Assembly (NCBI GenBank): GCA_029262275.1 | Contig: JAJCZS010000027.1 | Location: forward strand, 1-46,875 | Source: Deltaproteobacteria bacterium | GTDB taxonomy: Bacteria > Desulfobacterota_D > UBA1144 > Nemesobacterales > UBA2774 | Length of the DNA: 46,875 bases | Reading direction: 5' to 3' | Shown here: piece by piece, positions 15,556 to 23,228 of the stretch | How positions within the stretch are numbered: the first letter of the stretch is position 1 | How the letters are laid out: each line of letters starts with the position of its first letter | The notes under the pieces: generated by a model | Database searches by the model: none | Seen by the model: the letters and a program-made list of their open reading frames with translations, nothing else | What the model was told of the DNA's origin: nothing | Program-made: the position numbers and the translations under genes

Positions 15556-16632
15556 TTAATCTGGCAAAATTGAGCCCGCATCAATCTCCACAGCTGAAGC
15601 AAATGTACGAGTAACGATAGCACGTATAAGCTCCTGAGCTCTTCCCACAGATTCAATGGCCGCAGTATGGAAGTGAACCGGGATGCACAAATACGAGATT
15701 GCTCCAAGGCGGAAATCATATACGGCCTCATCCCAGGAGTAATTAGAGACCCCTTCTTCAATCAACGTATCGTACCATTTTCTAAGGATCTCAAACTGAT
15801 GCCCCTTACGCTCAACAGGAATCTCACTTCCTCCCATAACCCTAAAAACATCCATAGCACCTATACCCCGAATTGTAACCTGCCAGTCCAAAATAAGTAT
15901 CGGCCCCTCCTCTCCCGCTGGGGGGAACATTAGGTTGTCTTCACGTAGATCAAAGTGAACAATTGTTTTTTGTCTGCTTAGAATCTGTTGTTTTTTCCAA
16001 TCTATATGACGGCTGATTTTGTTGCCTAGCTCAACTGCCCTATCATCTATACAAAATCCGAAGCGCTTAACAAAGGATGGCCACTTTTGGACGTAATCGA
16101 GACCCACTCCGTTGAACTCAGGCATCCAGTCCAACTTCTCAAGCTCTTCATTATTCCAGTACTTTGCCTGCAATCTGGCTATCTCTTCTACTGTTTTCAT
16201 AACCTGTGCAGAATGCATACCTGAAAGCTGGTCACCGGGCACATAATGGGACAAATCCTCCATAACAATAGAATATGCTGGAGGCTCATCAACAGCGTAA
16301 TACAGCTTTGGCAATCGAACTGGCACGTTGCCGGCTACTTCTCTGTAAAAGCGTATCTCTCTTTCAAAGGCATGCATCTCATCGCCAAAATCTTTAAACC
16401 CGCCCTCTTCCGGCTCAAGTTTAACAACCACAGATTCTGGTGCCCCCTCTTCTTTGTGATCATAGTCAATCTTGACCCTCACAACGGAGCTCAGAAAACC
16501 CTTGGCCTCGCCAATTATTTTTTTGTCGATTGATATTACAGCAGCCTCTTTTAGAGACCCGCCTTCTCTAAGTGCATGGGTCAGCCACTGGTGGGTTATC
16601 TCGCTAACATGCATCGGGTTTTTGATGGACAT
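15556..16632 (-). CDS. Kinase-like phosphotransferase (APH / ecdysteroid-kinase-like family)
   Basis: A 358-residue protein with an aminoglycoside-phosphotransferase-like kinase fold. Visible elements: Val-Val-Val-Lys (Lys71), the helix Glu in Ala-Phe-Glu-Arg-Glu-Ile-Arg-Phe-Tyr (about 88-96), the hinge Met-Glu-Asp-Leu (124-127), the catalytic loop His226-Phe-Asp228-Leu-Arg-Glu-Asp-Asn233, and Asp249-Trp-Gln for metal binding. Such proteins phosphorylate small molecules or CoA-linked alcohols (for example beside acyl-CoA dehydrogenases); the substrate here is open. It is cytoplasmic, with start at the complement of 16630-16632 and a weak ribosome site. It is a single gene, convergent with the methyltransferase. 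Confidence 0.82.
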   Translation of the reverse strand: MSIKNPMHVSEITHQWLTHALREGGSLKEAAVISIDKKIIGEAKGFLSSVVRVKIDYDHKEEGAPESVVVKLEPEEGGFKDFGDEMHAFEREIRFYREVAGNVPVRLPKLYYAVDEPPAYSIVMEDLSHYVPGDQLSGMHSAQVMKTVEEIARLQAKYWNNEELEKLDWMPEFNGVGLDYVQKWPSFVKRFGFCIDDRAVELGNKISRHIDWKKQQILSRQKTIVHFDLREDNLMFPPAGEEGPILILDWQVTIRGIGAMDVFRVMGGSEIPVERKGHQFEILRKWYDTLIEEGVSNYSWDEAVYDFRLGAISYLCIPVHFHTAAIESVGRAQELIRAIVTRTFASAVEIDAGSILPD

Positions 16633-16658
16633 ACTCTGAATTATATAGATGTATCAAT

Positions 16659-16699
16659 AAGATTCAATTGGATTAACTTTATTAATCCAATTGAATCTT
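16659..16699. terminator. Perfect 18-bp hairpin
   Basis: Bases 16659-16676 (starting AAGATTCAATTGG) pair perfectly with 16682-16699 across a five-base loop. It lies 42 bases downstream of the minus-strand gene 16741-17670 and upstream of the kinase-like gene, so it most likely ends the former. The stem is AT-rich and the U run is weak. Confidence 0.65.
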
Positions 16700-16740
16700 T
16701 ATCTGTGGATATTATCAATCTTAGGAATTTTTAAGTTAGG

Positions 16741-17670
16741 TTATGCAATCACTCTTCTTTTTCTAATGTAGAAGATTCCAGCAACTGCGAAAGCAACGAC
16801 TACGGCCATTATTCCCCATGTGCTTAGAGCTGGAACAGGCTCTGCTTTAGCCTCAAACACTAAAGCATCAAAACAATCAACCCCTTGGCCTACAAGGCTA
16901 ACACTAGGCAGGTTTTCATCAATGGTTACAAGATAACCAGGTCCTGCGGTATCAGCATCTTTGCTTGACCCGAATAGCTGACCGGTAATAGGATGAAAGT
17001 CTAATGAGTTGACGTTGAGTCTTGGGACAGGTGGGATATTAGCATCTATAGTACCTATTAGAGTTCCAGCACCTGTATTTTGATTGATTGTAAGGAATGA
17101 AAGGTTTTCGTTAGACAAAGTGGAATGAAACAATGTGCCATCAGACCTCATGGCTAAACCGAGTCCGCCTCCACTGAATCCTGTCACTCCTATAAATGTA
17201 GCCTGTGCAGTATTAGGGTCAATCGTAAAGATAGACCTGCTCATTCCGAGACAATTAGAACCAGTTGCATAAAGAGTATTGGTAGTATTGTCGTATGAAA
17301 GGTCGGGAAACCTACCGCATTCGCCCTGATTATTAAAACTACCAAGAACACCAATCAAGCTTCCTTGTCCAGTAGCAGGGTTAATTTGTATAAGAACTCC
17401 TGCATCAACTCCCTGCCTGGCTGTCCCTATGAGCCGTCCGTCAGGCAGAAACTCAAGGCCAGTAACGCCATCAAACCCTATAGGCCCAATTGGCTGCATA
17501 TCACCTGTATCTGGGTTTATCCTGTATAAAAGACTCTGACCAGCACCAGGGTTGGTGCCGGTAGCGCAGCTTTCAGCGGCGGCTCCGTAAAGCACTACAT
17601 CCTGAGCATATAGATAATTTGGAATACATAATACTAAAGCTAGTAGCAAAATCGTTCTAATAGTGTTCAA
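16741..17670 (-). CDS. Secreted beta-propeller-like protein with IPTL-type tail (TTG start)
   Basis: GGAGG (complement of 17680-17684) is followed eight bases later by TTG (complement of 17668-17670), the best start; a farther TTG at 17685 overlaps the ribosome site itself. The 309-residue product has a signal peptide ending Leu-Tyr-Ala-Gln, then repeats built around Asn-Pro-x-Thr-Gly-x(4-5)-Ile-Gly, resembling DUF4394/NHL-type propeller blades, and ends with Val-Pro-Ala-Leu-Ser-Thr-Trp-Gly, a helix and Arg-Lys-Arg-Arg, an IPTL-CTERM relative. It is likely exported and processed like the three paralogues at 5941-10703. The binding partner is unknown. Confidence 0.82.
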   Translation of the reverse strand: MNTIRTILLLALVLCIPNYLYAQDVVLYGAAAESCATGTNPGAGQSLLYRINPDTGDMQPIGPIGFDGVTGLEFLPDGRLIGTARQGVDAGVLIQINPATGQGSLIGVLGSFNNQGECGRFPDLSYDNTTNTLYATGSNCLGMSRSIFTIDPNTAQATFIGVTGFSGGGLGLAMRSDGTLFHSTLSNENLSFLTINQNTGAGTLIGTIDANIPPVPRLNVNSLDFHPITGQLFGSSKDADTAGPGYLVTIDENLPSVSLVGQGVDCFDALVFEAKAEPVPALSTWGIMAVVVAFAVAGIFYIRKRRVIA

Positions 17671-17685
17671 TTTTATATCCTCCAA

Positions 17686-17950
17686 TTAGATATATATTTC
17701 TGTTTAGAAATATACGCATAAGTTAACGGGAACTATATCATATTCTTTAAAGAAATGTAACATTAACTATAGTAAATCGTTTAGATTTCTTCTGTGTAAA
17801 CATATAGTGTCGTTATTACCAAAATACCAGCCGTAGCAACACCCCCCACTCCGAACAGTGTTGGAAAACTTACTTCTGCCGGACACCCGGGAGCTCTCCC
17901 TCTGGATCCACTCCTAGGAGCAAAAGGGAAACAAGGAGAGCAGTCTTGAC
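17686..17950. other. Divergent intergenic region with two foldable segments
   Basis: No gene is seen. CAACAC/GTGTTG forms a hairpin around 17837-17865 and GCTCTCC/GGAGAGC encloses a GC-rich segment around 17892-17941, GC-rich for this genome. These could be part of an RNA or a protein-binding region; no known class was recognised. Confidence 0.3.
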
Positions 17951-17980
17951 TTGACTTGCACCAATTTAATATTTTATACT
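17951..17980 (+). promoter_or_regulatory. Promoter of the CSLREA-domain gene
   Basis: TTGACT (17951-17956; another overlapping copy at 17946-17951), 18 bases, TATACT (17975-17980). It gives a leader of about 45 bases before the start at 18033. Confidence 0.6.
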
Positions 17981-18032
17981 CGACTTAGTGGCGGACTTAC
18001 ATATTTAAAAATAAATGTACTGGGGGGTAATC

Positions 18033-19397
18033 ATGCATAGATTACTATCTACGGTTTTATATTTATTTTTATCTTCAGCTTTATTCCTTTCTTTTTCTTA
18101 TGATACAAGAGCGGCTACGATCACTGTAACAACAGCCAGTGATGTTCTTGCAACTGACGGCCTTTGCAGTTTAAGAGAGGCAATTACTAGAGCCAACACG
18201 GATCCAGTCGGCTTGATAGTGCTTGGAGAATGCATCCTTGGAAGCGGAGATGATCTGATCGTATTTGATCCATCTCTAAACGGCGTTCCAATAGAGCTTA
18301 GCATTCCCGGTATAGGAGATGATGACAACCTTACAGGAGACCTGGACATTTTCTCGAATATTATGATTATGGGAAATGGTGTAGACAACACCGTGATTGA
18401 TGCAAACTCTATTGAAAGAGTTTTTCAGATAATCGGCAGTACCCCTATGGTCTCAATGTCTCAGTTGACCATAACCGGCGGGCTTTTAGTTGATACCATT
18501 GGCGCAGGCATATCAAACGGAGGAACTCTGCTTTTAGACAATGTCTCCATTCATACAAATGTCGTCTTAGGAACAACAAGCTCAGCCATTGGGGGCGGGA
18601 TTTTCAATAGCGGCACGGTAGCCATAATCGAAAGTACAATAGACAACAATACGGCAGACAGAGGCTCAGGCATATTCTCTAACAATACTCTCGAAATTTT
18701 TCAGAGCACAGTAAGCAACAATATCGGAAGGACTGGAGTTGGCATCATGAATTTTGGTGGATTAGGCATTTTCAACTCCACTATATCTAATAATGCTGCC
18801 ACAGGGAACACGGGAGGAATAGACAACTCAACCGGCGGAATTATGGTCATCACAAACTCAACAATAGTAGAAAACGGGGCTCAGGGAATACTCAGCTCAG
18901 CTCCAGGCGATTTGACCATCTCTAACTCGATTGTGGCAAACAACTCTGGCCTCAACTGTTCTGGTTCAGGTGCAAATATTGTTTCCCAGGGGAATAATCT
19001 GGACAGTGACGGAAGCTGTGGTTTTGTACAAGCAGGAGATATTTCCAATACAGATCCAATGATTGGACCACTTGCTGATAACGGAGGTCCTACACATTCG
19101 CACGCTCTTTTGAGCGGAAGCCCTGCAGTGGATGCTGGTAACAACGCTACATGTGAGAATGAGGGTCAAAGAGCAACACTTCGCCCTCAGGACGGCGATG
19201 ATAATGGAGCGGCAGTATGTGACATGGCCGCTCTTGAGATGTTACTATCAGAACTCATTACACAGGGTCCAACATCTAGTGACGGAGGCGGTGGATGTTC
19301 AATGGCTTCAGTTAATAACTCAAGCACAGCGTTTCCACTATACTTGCTGATTCCTGCATTGATTTTATTTAGAAGATTGAGACGAAAGCAGAAATAA
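18033..19397 (+). CDS. Secreted CSLREA / choice-of-anchor Q beta-helix protein with Cys-type tail
   Basis: The ATG at 18033 follows GGGGGG by five bases, better than the ATG at 18015. The 454-residue product has a signal peptide, then the motif Cys-Ser-Leu-Arg-Glu-Ala-Ile that names the CSLREA domain, a right-handed parallel beta-helix with repeated Asn-Ser-x-Ile/Val-x-Asn-Asn units, and a choice-of-anchor Q region (Asn-Ser-Ile-Val-Ala-Asn-Asn through Gly-Ser-Pro-Ala-Val-Asp-Ala-Gly). It ends with Gly-Gly-Gly-Gly-Cys-Ser-Met-Ala-Ser, a helix and Arg-Arg-x-x-Arg-Arg-Lys, a JDVT/MYXO-like sorting tail different from the IPTL class. It is probably a surface adhesin or polysaccharide-binding protein. 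Its stop codon abuts the convergent stop at 19398. Confidence 0.85.
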   Translation: MHRLLSTVLYLFLSSALFLSFSYDTRAATITVTTASDVLATDGLCSLREAITRANTDPVGLIVLGECILGSGDDLIVFDPSLNGVPIELSIPGIGDDDNLTGDLDIFSNIMIMGNGVDNTVIDANSIERVFQIIGSTPMVSMSQLTITGGLLVDTIGAGISNGGTLLLDNVSIHTNVVLGTTSSAIGGGIFNSGTVAIIESTIDNNTADRGSGIFSNNTLEIFQSTVSNNIGRTGVGIMNFGGLGIFNSTISNNAATGNTGGIDNSTGGIMVITNSTIVENGAQGILSSAPGDLTISNSIVANNSGLNCSGSGANIVSQGNNLDSDGSCGFVQAGDISNTDPMIGPLADNGGPTHSHALLSGSPAVDAGNNATCENEGQRATLRPQDGDDNGAAVCDMAALEMLLSELITQGPTSSDGGGGCSMASVNNSSTAFPLYLLIPALILFRRLRRKQK

Positions 19398-19868
19398 TTA
19401 ATTCTGCGTTTGAAGTTTTTCGTCTACCGATAATTTGAGAAACAATGATGAAGCATTAAAAGAGTCCGGCACTTCGCCCTCTAATACTTTAGCTTCAAAA
19501 GTTAGAGAATTTAGGGTTGATGTAGGGTTGGATACCTGAATCACAGCACCCACTGATCCGGACTGATCTAATACGGATAGTGTGCCTCTTGGAGGGTTTG
19601 CTCTATAGATCGCTGAGTTTTTCTCCCACACATCAACGAAAGTGCCTACTAGAAAATGTCCCACACCTCTTGTAGTTCCAAGATAATTAAAGCTTACAAT
19701 TGGCACCCCTGTGAGGGCAAGTTTGCCATCTTTATATGTACCAATGTCACTAGTTATCACAAAGAGATATTCAAGTTTTTTGGAATCGTCAGCTATAGAG
19801 TATTGTGTGTTATTTAATAAGCCGCTAAAACTAAAGATTATAGACAGAATGAGAATTTGGGTTTTCAA
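19398..19868 (-). CDS. Secreted protein of unknown family, paralogue of 21199-21672 (TTG start)
   Basis: A GGGAGG ribosome site precedes a TTG start codon (complement of 19866-19868). The 156-residue product has a signal peptide (about 1-26) and a beta-rich domain: Phe-Val-Ile-Thr-Ser-Asp-Ile-Gly-Thr-Tyr, Leu-Thr-Gly-Val-Pro-Ile-Val-Ser, Ala-Asn-Pro-Pro-Arg-Gly-Thr-Leu-Ser-Val-Leu, and Val-Leu-Glu-Gly-Glu-Val-Pro-Asp-Ser-Phe. The same order of motifs occurs in 21199-21672, so the two are paralogues. It is probably periplasmic or extracellular. I do not recognise the family. Confidence 0.75.
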   Translation of the reverse strand: MKTQILILSIIFSFSGLLNNTQYSIADDSKKLEYLFVITSDIGTYKDGKLALTGVPIVSFNYLGTTRGVGHFLVGTFVDVWEKNSAIYRANPPRGTLSVLDQSGSVGAVIQVSNPTSTLNSLTFEAKVLEGEVPDSFNASSLFLKLSVDEKLQTQN

Positions 19869-20022
19869 AATTTTCCTCCCTAAATATTGCCTACGAGCAC
19901 AATAACATATTACTGTGAGAATTTATAGAATAGTAATCTAAATACGAAATTGGAAATTTTAACAGAAGGAAAAAAATGAACTTATTGTTAGTGTTTAATG
20001 TGGTTAGAAGTAGAAAGAGTAT

Positions 20023-20057
20023 AAAAAGGGGCGATATGAAGAATTCACAACGCCCCT
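20023..20057 (-). terminator. Terminator of the 42-residue protein gene
   Basis: On the minus strand AGGGGCG (complement 20051-20057) pairs with CGCCCCT (complement 20027-20033), followed by a U run from the A bases at 20023-20027. It lies 17 bases past the stop at 20075. Confidence 0.75.
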
Positions 20058-20074
20058 AACCTTTTATTCAAAAC

Positions 20075-20203
20075 TTAAAAGTCACAATATTCAAATTTGT
20101 GACATTTTTCCATCAAGGAATCGGTTGTATCTATAGAACTAGTAAATTGAAGCCCTACAACCATAAACAACGCAAAAACAGTAATTAAAATTGATTTACT
20201 CAT
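20075..20203 (-). CDS. Small secreted or membrane protein of 42 residues
   Basis: A short frame with an AGAGGAGGG ribosome site just upstream of its ATG (complement of 20201-20203) and a strong terminator just after its stop. The product starts Met-Ser-Lys-Ser-Ile-Leu, has a hydrophobic segment (5-20), a likely cleavage region near Ser22-Ser23, and a short tail with Cys34 and Cys40 that could form a disulfide. It is monocistronic on the minus strand between a gene of unknown family and a ModA-like gene. No homologue is recognised, and it could be a toxin-like peptide, a regulator of a membrane protein or a small cell-envelope protein. Confidence 0.65.
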   Translation of the reverse strand: MSKSILITVFALFMVVGLQFTSSIDTTDSLMEKCHKFEYCDF

Positions 20204-20383
20204 AATACCCTCCTCTAAAAAGGTAGTTTTTGTATCTATTAATATCATGTATGAATATCAAACACAGATATCAATAGAACGACCTTATGCTTGTCCCTTA
20301 TTTTCATTTTAAGATAAATCAAAATAAATTGCAAGAGGTTTCGTTAATTACCTAATTCGTTCTTAAGTAATCTAAAAGGGTAG

Positions 20384-21151
20384 TTACTTTACTTCTTCTA
20401 CGTTGGTTACACCGTAGCCTTGGGATATAAGAATGTTCTTTGCAGTATCAGTCTCCATGAACTTGATCCACTTTGATGCCTCAGGGCCGCTTCCCTTAAG
20501 AGCAACTTGGGCCTGGTTTATAGGATTGTGCATACGAGAGGGAACAATCCATGCCTGAGAGGTCTGACCTTCTTTAAGATCCCCGTAGGAAATAAGACCT
20601 GCCTCTACTTTTCCAGACTCAACCATTTCATATGCCTTTAACACATTGTCTGCATACACTATTTGACTTTGCACCTGTTCATAAATGCCTAGCTTCTTCA
20701 GTGTCTCCACAGCAGCAATACCATAGGGAGCATTCTTTGGGTCTGCTATAACGAGTTGTGTAAATCCTCCGGGCTGAAGGAGATCTAGACCATTGTGGCT
20801 AATTTCTTTCCCTTTTGCATAAAGCGCTAGACTACCCAGGGCATAAAGGTATGGGCTGCCATTTGTGTAGCCGCTTTTCTGAAGATCCAATGGATAATTA
20901 GTATTGGCGGACATGTAAACATCAAACTGGGCACCTTTTTTAATCTCTTGGAGCAAATCTTCGCTTGAGCCGCTTGTGAATTTAATAGGAATTCCGGTAA
21001 TTGCTGTAAACTCTTTTCCAAGCACCTTCGCAGTTGGTGCAAAATCTGCAGCCACTGCTACATTTAGAGGTGTTTTCTCATTCTGTGCGTTAACAGCACC
21101 CGTGCTAAGTCCTACAATTAATGTAAGTGCAATTAATATTTGTTTAAACAT
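20384..21151 (-). CDS. modA: Molybdate/tungstate-type ABC transporter binding protein (ModA-like)
   Basis: A 255-residue periplasmic binding protein with signal peptide (about 1-22) and the ModA pattern: Val-Ala-Val-Ala-Ala-Asp-Phe-Ala-Pro-Thr near the start of the mature protein, Thr-Ser-Gly-Ser-Ser-Glu-Asp-Leu, Phe-Asp-Val-Tyr-Met-Ser-Ala, Tyr-Ala-Leu-Gly-Ser-Leu-Ala-Leu-Tyr and Asp-Pro-Lys-Asn-Ala-Pro-Tyr-Gly. It binds an oxyanion such as molybdate or tungstate and hands it to a permease. No ModB or ModC gene is in the window. It is preceded 47 bases upstream by the unknown secreted gene 21199-21672. A second ModA-like protein lies at 25621. AGGAG precedes the ATG. Confidence 0.88.
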   Translation of the reverse strand: MFKQILIALTLIVGLSTGAVNAQNEKTPLNVAVAADFAPTAKVLGKEFTAITGIPIKFTSGSSEDLLQEIKKGAQFDVYMSANTNYPLDLQKSGYTNGSPYLYALGSLALYAKGKEISHNGLDLLQPGGFTQLVIADPKNAPYGIAAVETLKKLGIYEQVQSQIVYADNVLKAYEMVESGKVEAGLISYGDLKEGQTSQAWIVPSRMHNPINQAQVALKGSGPEASKWIKFMETDTAKNILISQGYGVTNVEEVK

Positions 21152-21198
21152 AATTTCTCCTGTGATGGTCTAAATATCCTACTCTGTATATACCGTTA

Positions 21199-21672
21199 TT
21201 AGTAACCAGGGTTTTGTACAAGTCCAGAGTCAACAAAAAGTGTTGCATGTTTAAATGACTCTGGCAGCTCTCCTTGAAGAACTCGCACCTTAAACGAAAT
21301 TGACCCTTCTTTCACTTTCACGTTTGGATCGGAAAGTTCAACAACAACATTAGTATCGCTATCTTTTCCTAAGATTGAGAGTGTCGCATTTGGAGGATCA
21401 GCTTTGAAGCTGTCAGATCCTTGTCTCCATCCTTGCTCAAACACCTGGATGCTAAGCATTCCTGAGATTCTATGTGGACGGTCGGCAAAATATGTAACAA
21501 GTGGTACGTCTTTAAGTGTAAGTCTGCCATTCTCAAACGTGCCTGATTTTGCACTCATTGTGTATAGAAACTTTGGTGCATCTGCTTCATTAATAACTGG
21601 ATTAGCTTGAATAAAACTAGCACTCAAAACAAAACATAATATTGATAAGATAGTAAGTGTTGAAATTCGCAT
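21199..21672 (-). CDS. Secreted protein of unknown family, paralogue of 19398-19868
   Basis: A 157-residue protein with a signal peptide (about 1-23) and the same beta-rich layout as 19398-19868: Ser-Gly-Thr-Phe-Glu-Asn-Gly-Arg-Leu-Thr-Leu, Lys-Ala-Asp-Pro-Pro-Asn-Ala-Thr-Leu-Ser-Ile-Leu, and Val-Leu-Gln-Gly-Glu-Leu-Pro-Glu-Ser-Phe. GGAGGGAG lies four bases before the ATG. It is 47 bases upstream of the ModA-like gene, in the same direction, so they may be one operon and might act together in the periplasm. The family is not recognised. Confidence 0.75.
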   Translation of the reverse strand: MRISTLTILSILCFVLSASFIQANPVINEADAPKFLYTMSAKSGTFENGRLTLKDVPLVTYFADRPHRISGMLSIQVFEQGWRQGSDSFKADPPNATLSILGKDSDTNVVVELSDPNVKVKEGSISFKVRVLQGELPESFKHATLFVDSGLVQNPGY

Positions 21673-21839
21673 CGAACTCCCTCCTTGTTTTGACTATGAT
21701 TATATCAACTTATTTGAAAAAAGCATTATTTATAGTTTCTTCGTATTTTGGACTGAATAAAATATTTTTTGTAGATTTTTTATATAGCACACTATATCTT
21801 ATTTGTATAACAAATCTCAACACAACACAAGGCTCTCAA

Positions 21840-22583
21840 ATGGACAATAACAATCGCTCTTGGCTTGGATTATCTCTCTTAGGACTACTACTCGCAGTTG
21901 GAATAATAATTTCAACTTTTGTCATATCCAATACAGTTGAGCGAGTAAAAACCCAAAACCAGAGGATTACTGTCAAAGGGTTTGCCGAGCGCACAATCAC
22001 CTCAGACATTGCAGTATGGGAGGGGCAGATTACTGCCAGATCCCCAGAGCTTGTTACTGCATATGACAACCTTCAAGCAGATCTCCAGAAAGTCCTTTCA
22101 TATCTAAAAGAACAAGGTGTCCAGAGCGATGACATTTCTATGTCTGCTGTTACAACAAGAATTCAGTATAGGAGAACAGACAAAGGCGGCTCAACAAACA
22201 TAGTAGACGGATATGTATTGGTGCAAAATGTAAAAATATCATCCTCAAACATTGAACAAGTGGCCGAGATTTCAAGCAGTATTACAGGTCTTATAAAAGA
22301 AGGAATAGAGTTTGATTCTTTTGCTCCTAGATACTTCTATACAAAGCTAGATGATATAAAGATAGAGCTTCTTGGTGAGGCCACAAAGAACGCCGGCATG
22401 CGTGCAAGCTCACTTGCAGAGAATAGCGGCAGCAAAGTGGGCGCGCTCAAATATGCAAGCCAGGGTGTTTTTCAGATAACCCCTCTATACTCAACAGAGG
22501 TTTCAGGTTACGGAGTGTACGACACCAGCACAATAGAGAAGAGTGTTAAAGCCGTAGTTACGATGGAGTATTCAATTCGTTGA
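21840..22583 (+). CDS. SIMPL domain (DUF541) periplasmic protein
   Basis: I place the start at ATG 21840; the longer frame from 21657 runs into the divergent gene at 21672. The 247-residue product has an N-terminal membrane segment (about 9-32) and a SIMPL domain with Val-Lys-Gly-Phe-Ala-Glu-Arg, repeated Lys-Val-Leu-Ser-Tyr-Leu-Lys segments and a final Val-Thr-Met-Glu-Tyr. SIMPL proteins are periplasmic or outer-membrane associated; the E. coli relative is induced by oxidative stress and the general function is not settled. The ribosome site is weak (AAGG, 21829-21832). It precedes purE by 50 bases on the same strand. Confidence 0.8.
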   Translation: MDNNNRSWLGLSLLGLLLAVGIIISTFVISNTVERVKTQNQRITVKGFAERTITSDIAVWEGQITARSPELVTAYDNLQADLQKVLSYLKEQGVQSDDISMSAVTTRIQYRRTDKGGSTNIVDGYVLVQNVKISSSNIEQVAEISSSITGLIKEGIEFDSFAPRYFYTKLDDIKIELLGEATKNAGMRASSLAENSGSKVGALKYASQGVFQITPLYSTEVSGYGVYDTSTIEKSVKAVVTMEYSIR

Positions 22584-22599
22584 TTGCTTAATGTGGGAT

Positions 22600-22628
22600 T
22601 TGACTTTGTTTTGATTTTTCCATAACAT
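22600..22628 (+). promoter_or_regulatory. Promoter of purE-purK, possibly leaderless
   Basis: TTGACT (22600-22605), 17 bases, TAACAT (22623-22628). The purE ATG is at 22634, about where transcription would start, and there is no ribosome site, so the mRNA may begin at or next to its start codon. Confidence 0.5.
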
Positions 22629-22633
22629 TTTGC

Positions 22634-23170
22634 ATGAGTAATTCCCCTAAAAAACCTGTAATCGGTATCATAATGGGCTCCCAGTCAGATTGGAAGACTA
22701 TGGAAAACACAGCCCAGATCTTAGATGAACTTAAGATAAAATATGAGAGCAAAATAGTATCCGCTCACCGTACTCCAGACAGACTCTACGAATATGCTAA
22801 GTCTGCTAGGGACAGGGGACTAAAGGTTATTATCGCAGGCGCAGGTGGGGCAGCTCATCTCCCTGGGATGACGGCTAGTATGACAAGCCTTCCAGTGCTT
22901 GGAGTGCCCGTTGAAAGCAGAGCACTTAAGGGACTAGATAGTCTTTTATCCATAGCACAAATGCCAGCTGGTATTCCTGTTGGGACACTGGCCATAGGCA
23001 CAGCAGGGGCCAAAAATGCAGCGCTTCTGGCTGCGGCTATAATCTCTACTTCAGATGATAAGGTGGCCACAAGACTAGAGCAATATAGAAGCAAACAAAC
23101 AAAGAGCATTGCAGTTAAACCTAAGAAGGACCCAAGCTCTGAGATACTAAAAAAAGTTACAAAAAAGTAG
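22634..23170 (+). CDS. purE: N5-carboxyaminoimidazole ribonucleotide mutase
   Basis: A 178-residue class I PurE, which converts N5-CAIR to CAIR in purine synthesis. The signature segments are Gly-Ser-Gln-Ser-Asp-Trp, Ser-Ala-His-Arg-Thr-Pro (catalytic His) and [12 protein letters not shown]. The C-terminal 20 residues are lysine-rich. The enzyme is a cytoplasmic octamer in the family. purK follows 58 bases later and supplies its substrate, which matches the class I type. The start has no ribosome site, see the promoter entry. Confidence 0.95.
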   Translation: MSNSPKKPVIGIIMGSQSDWKTMENTAQILDELKIKYESKIVSAHRTPDRLYEYAKSARDRGLKVIIAGAGGAAHLPGMTASMTSLPVLGVPVESRALKGLDSLLSIAQMPAGIPVGTLAIGTAGAKNAALLAAAIISTSDDKVATRLEQYRSKQTKSIAVKPKKDPSSEILKKVTKK

Positions 23171-23228
23171 ACTCGCTTAAGTTCATACTGCTTGGGATTA
23201 AACAATACGGGATTGTAGTCAGCACGAA

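Noticed and set aside
21657-21839. N-terminal extension of the SIMPL protein
   Set aside because: It would add 61 residues with a second hydrophobic segment and overlap the divergent gene's start; the ATG at 21840 gives a normal signal-anchor start.
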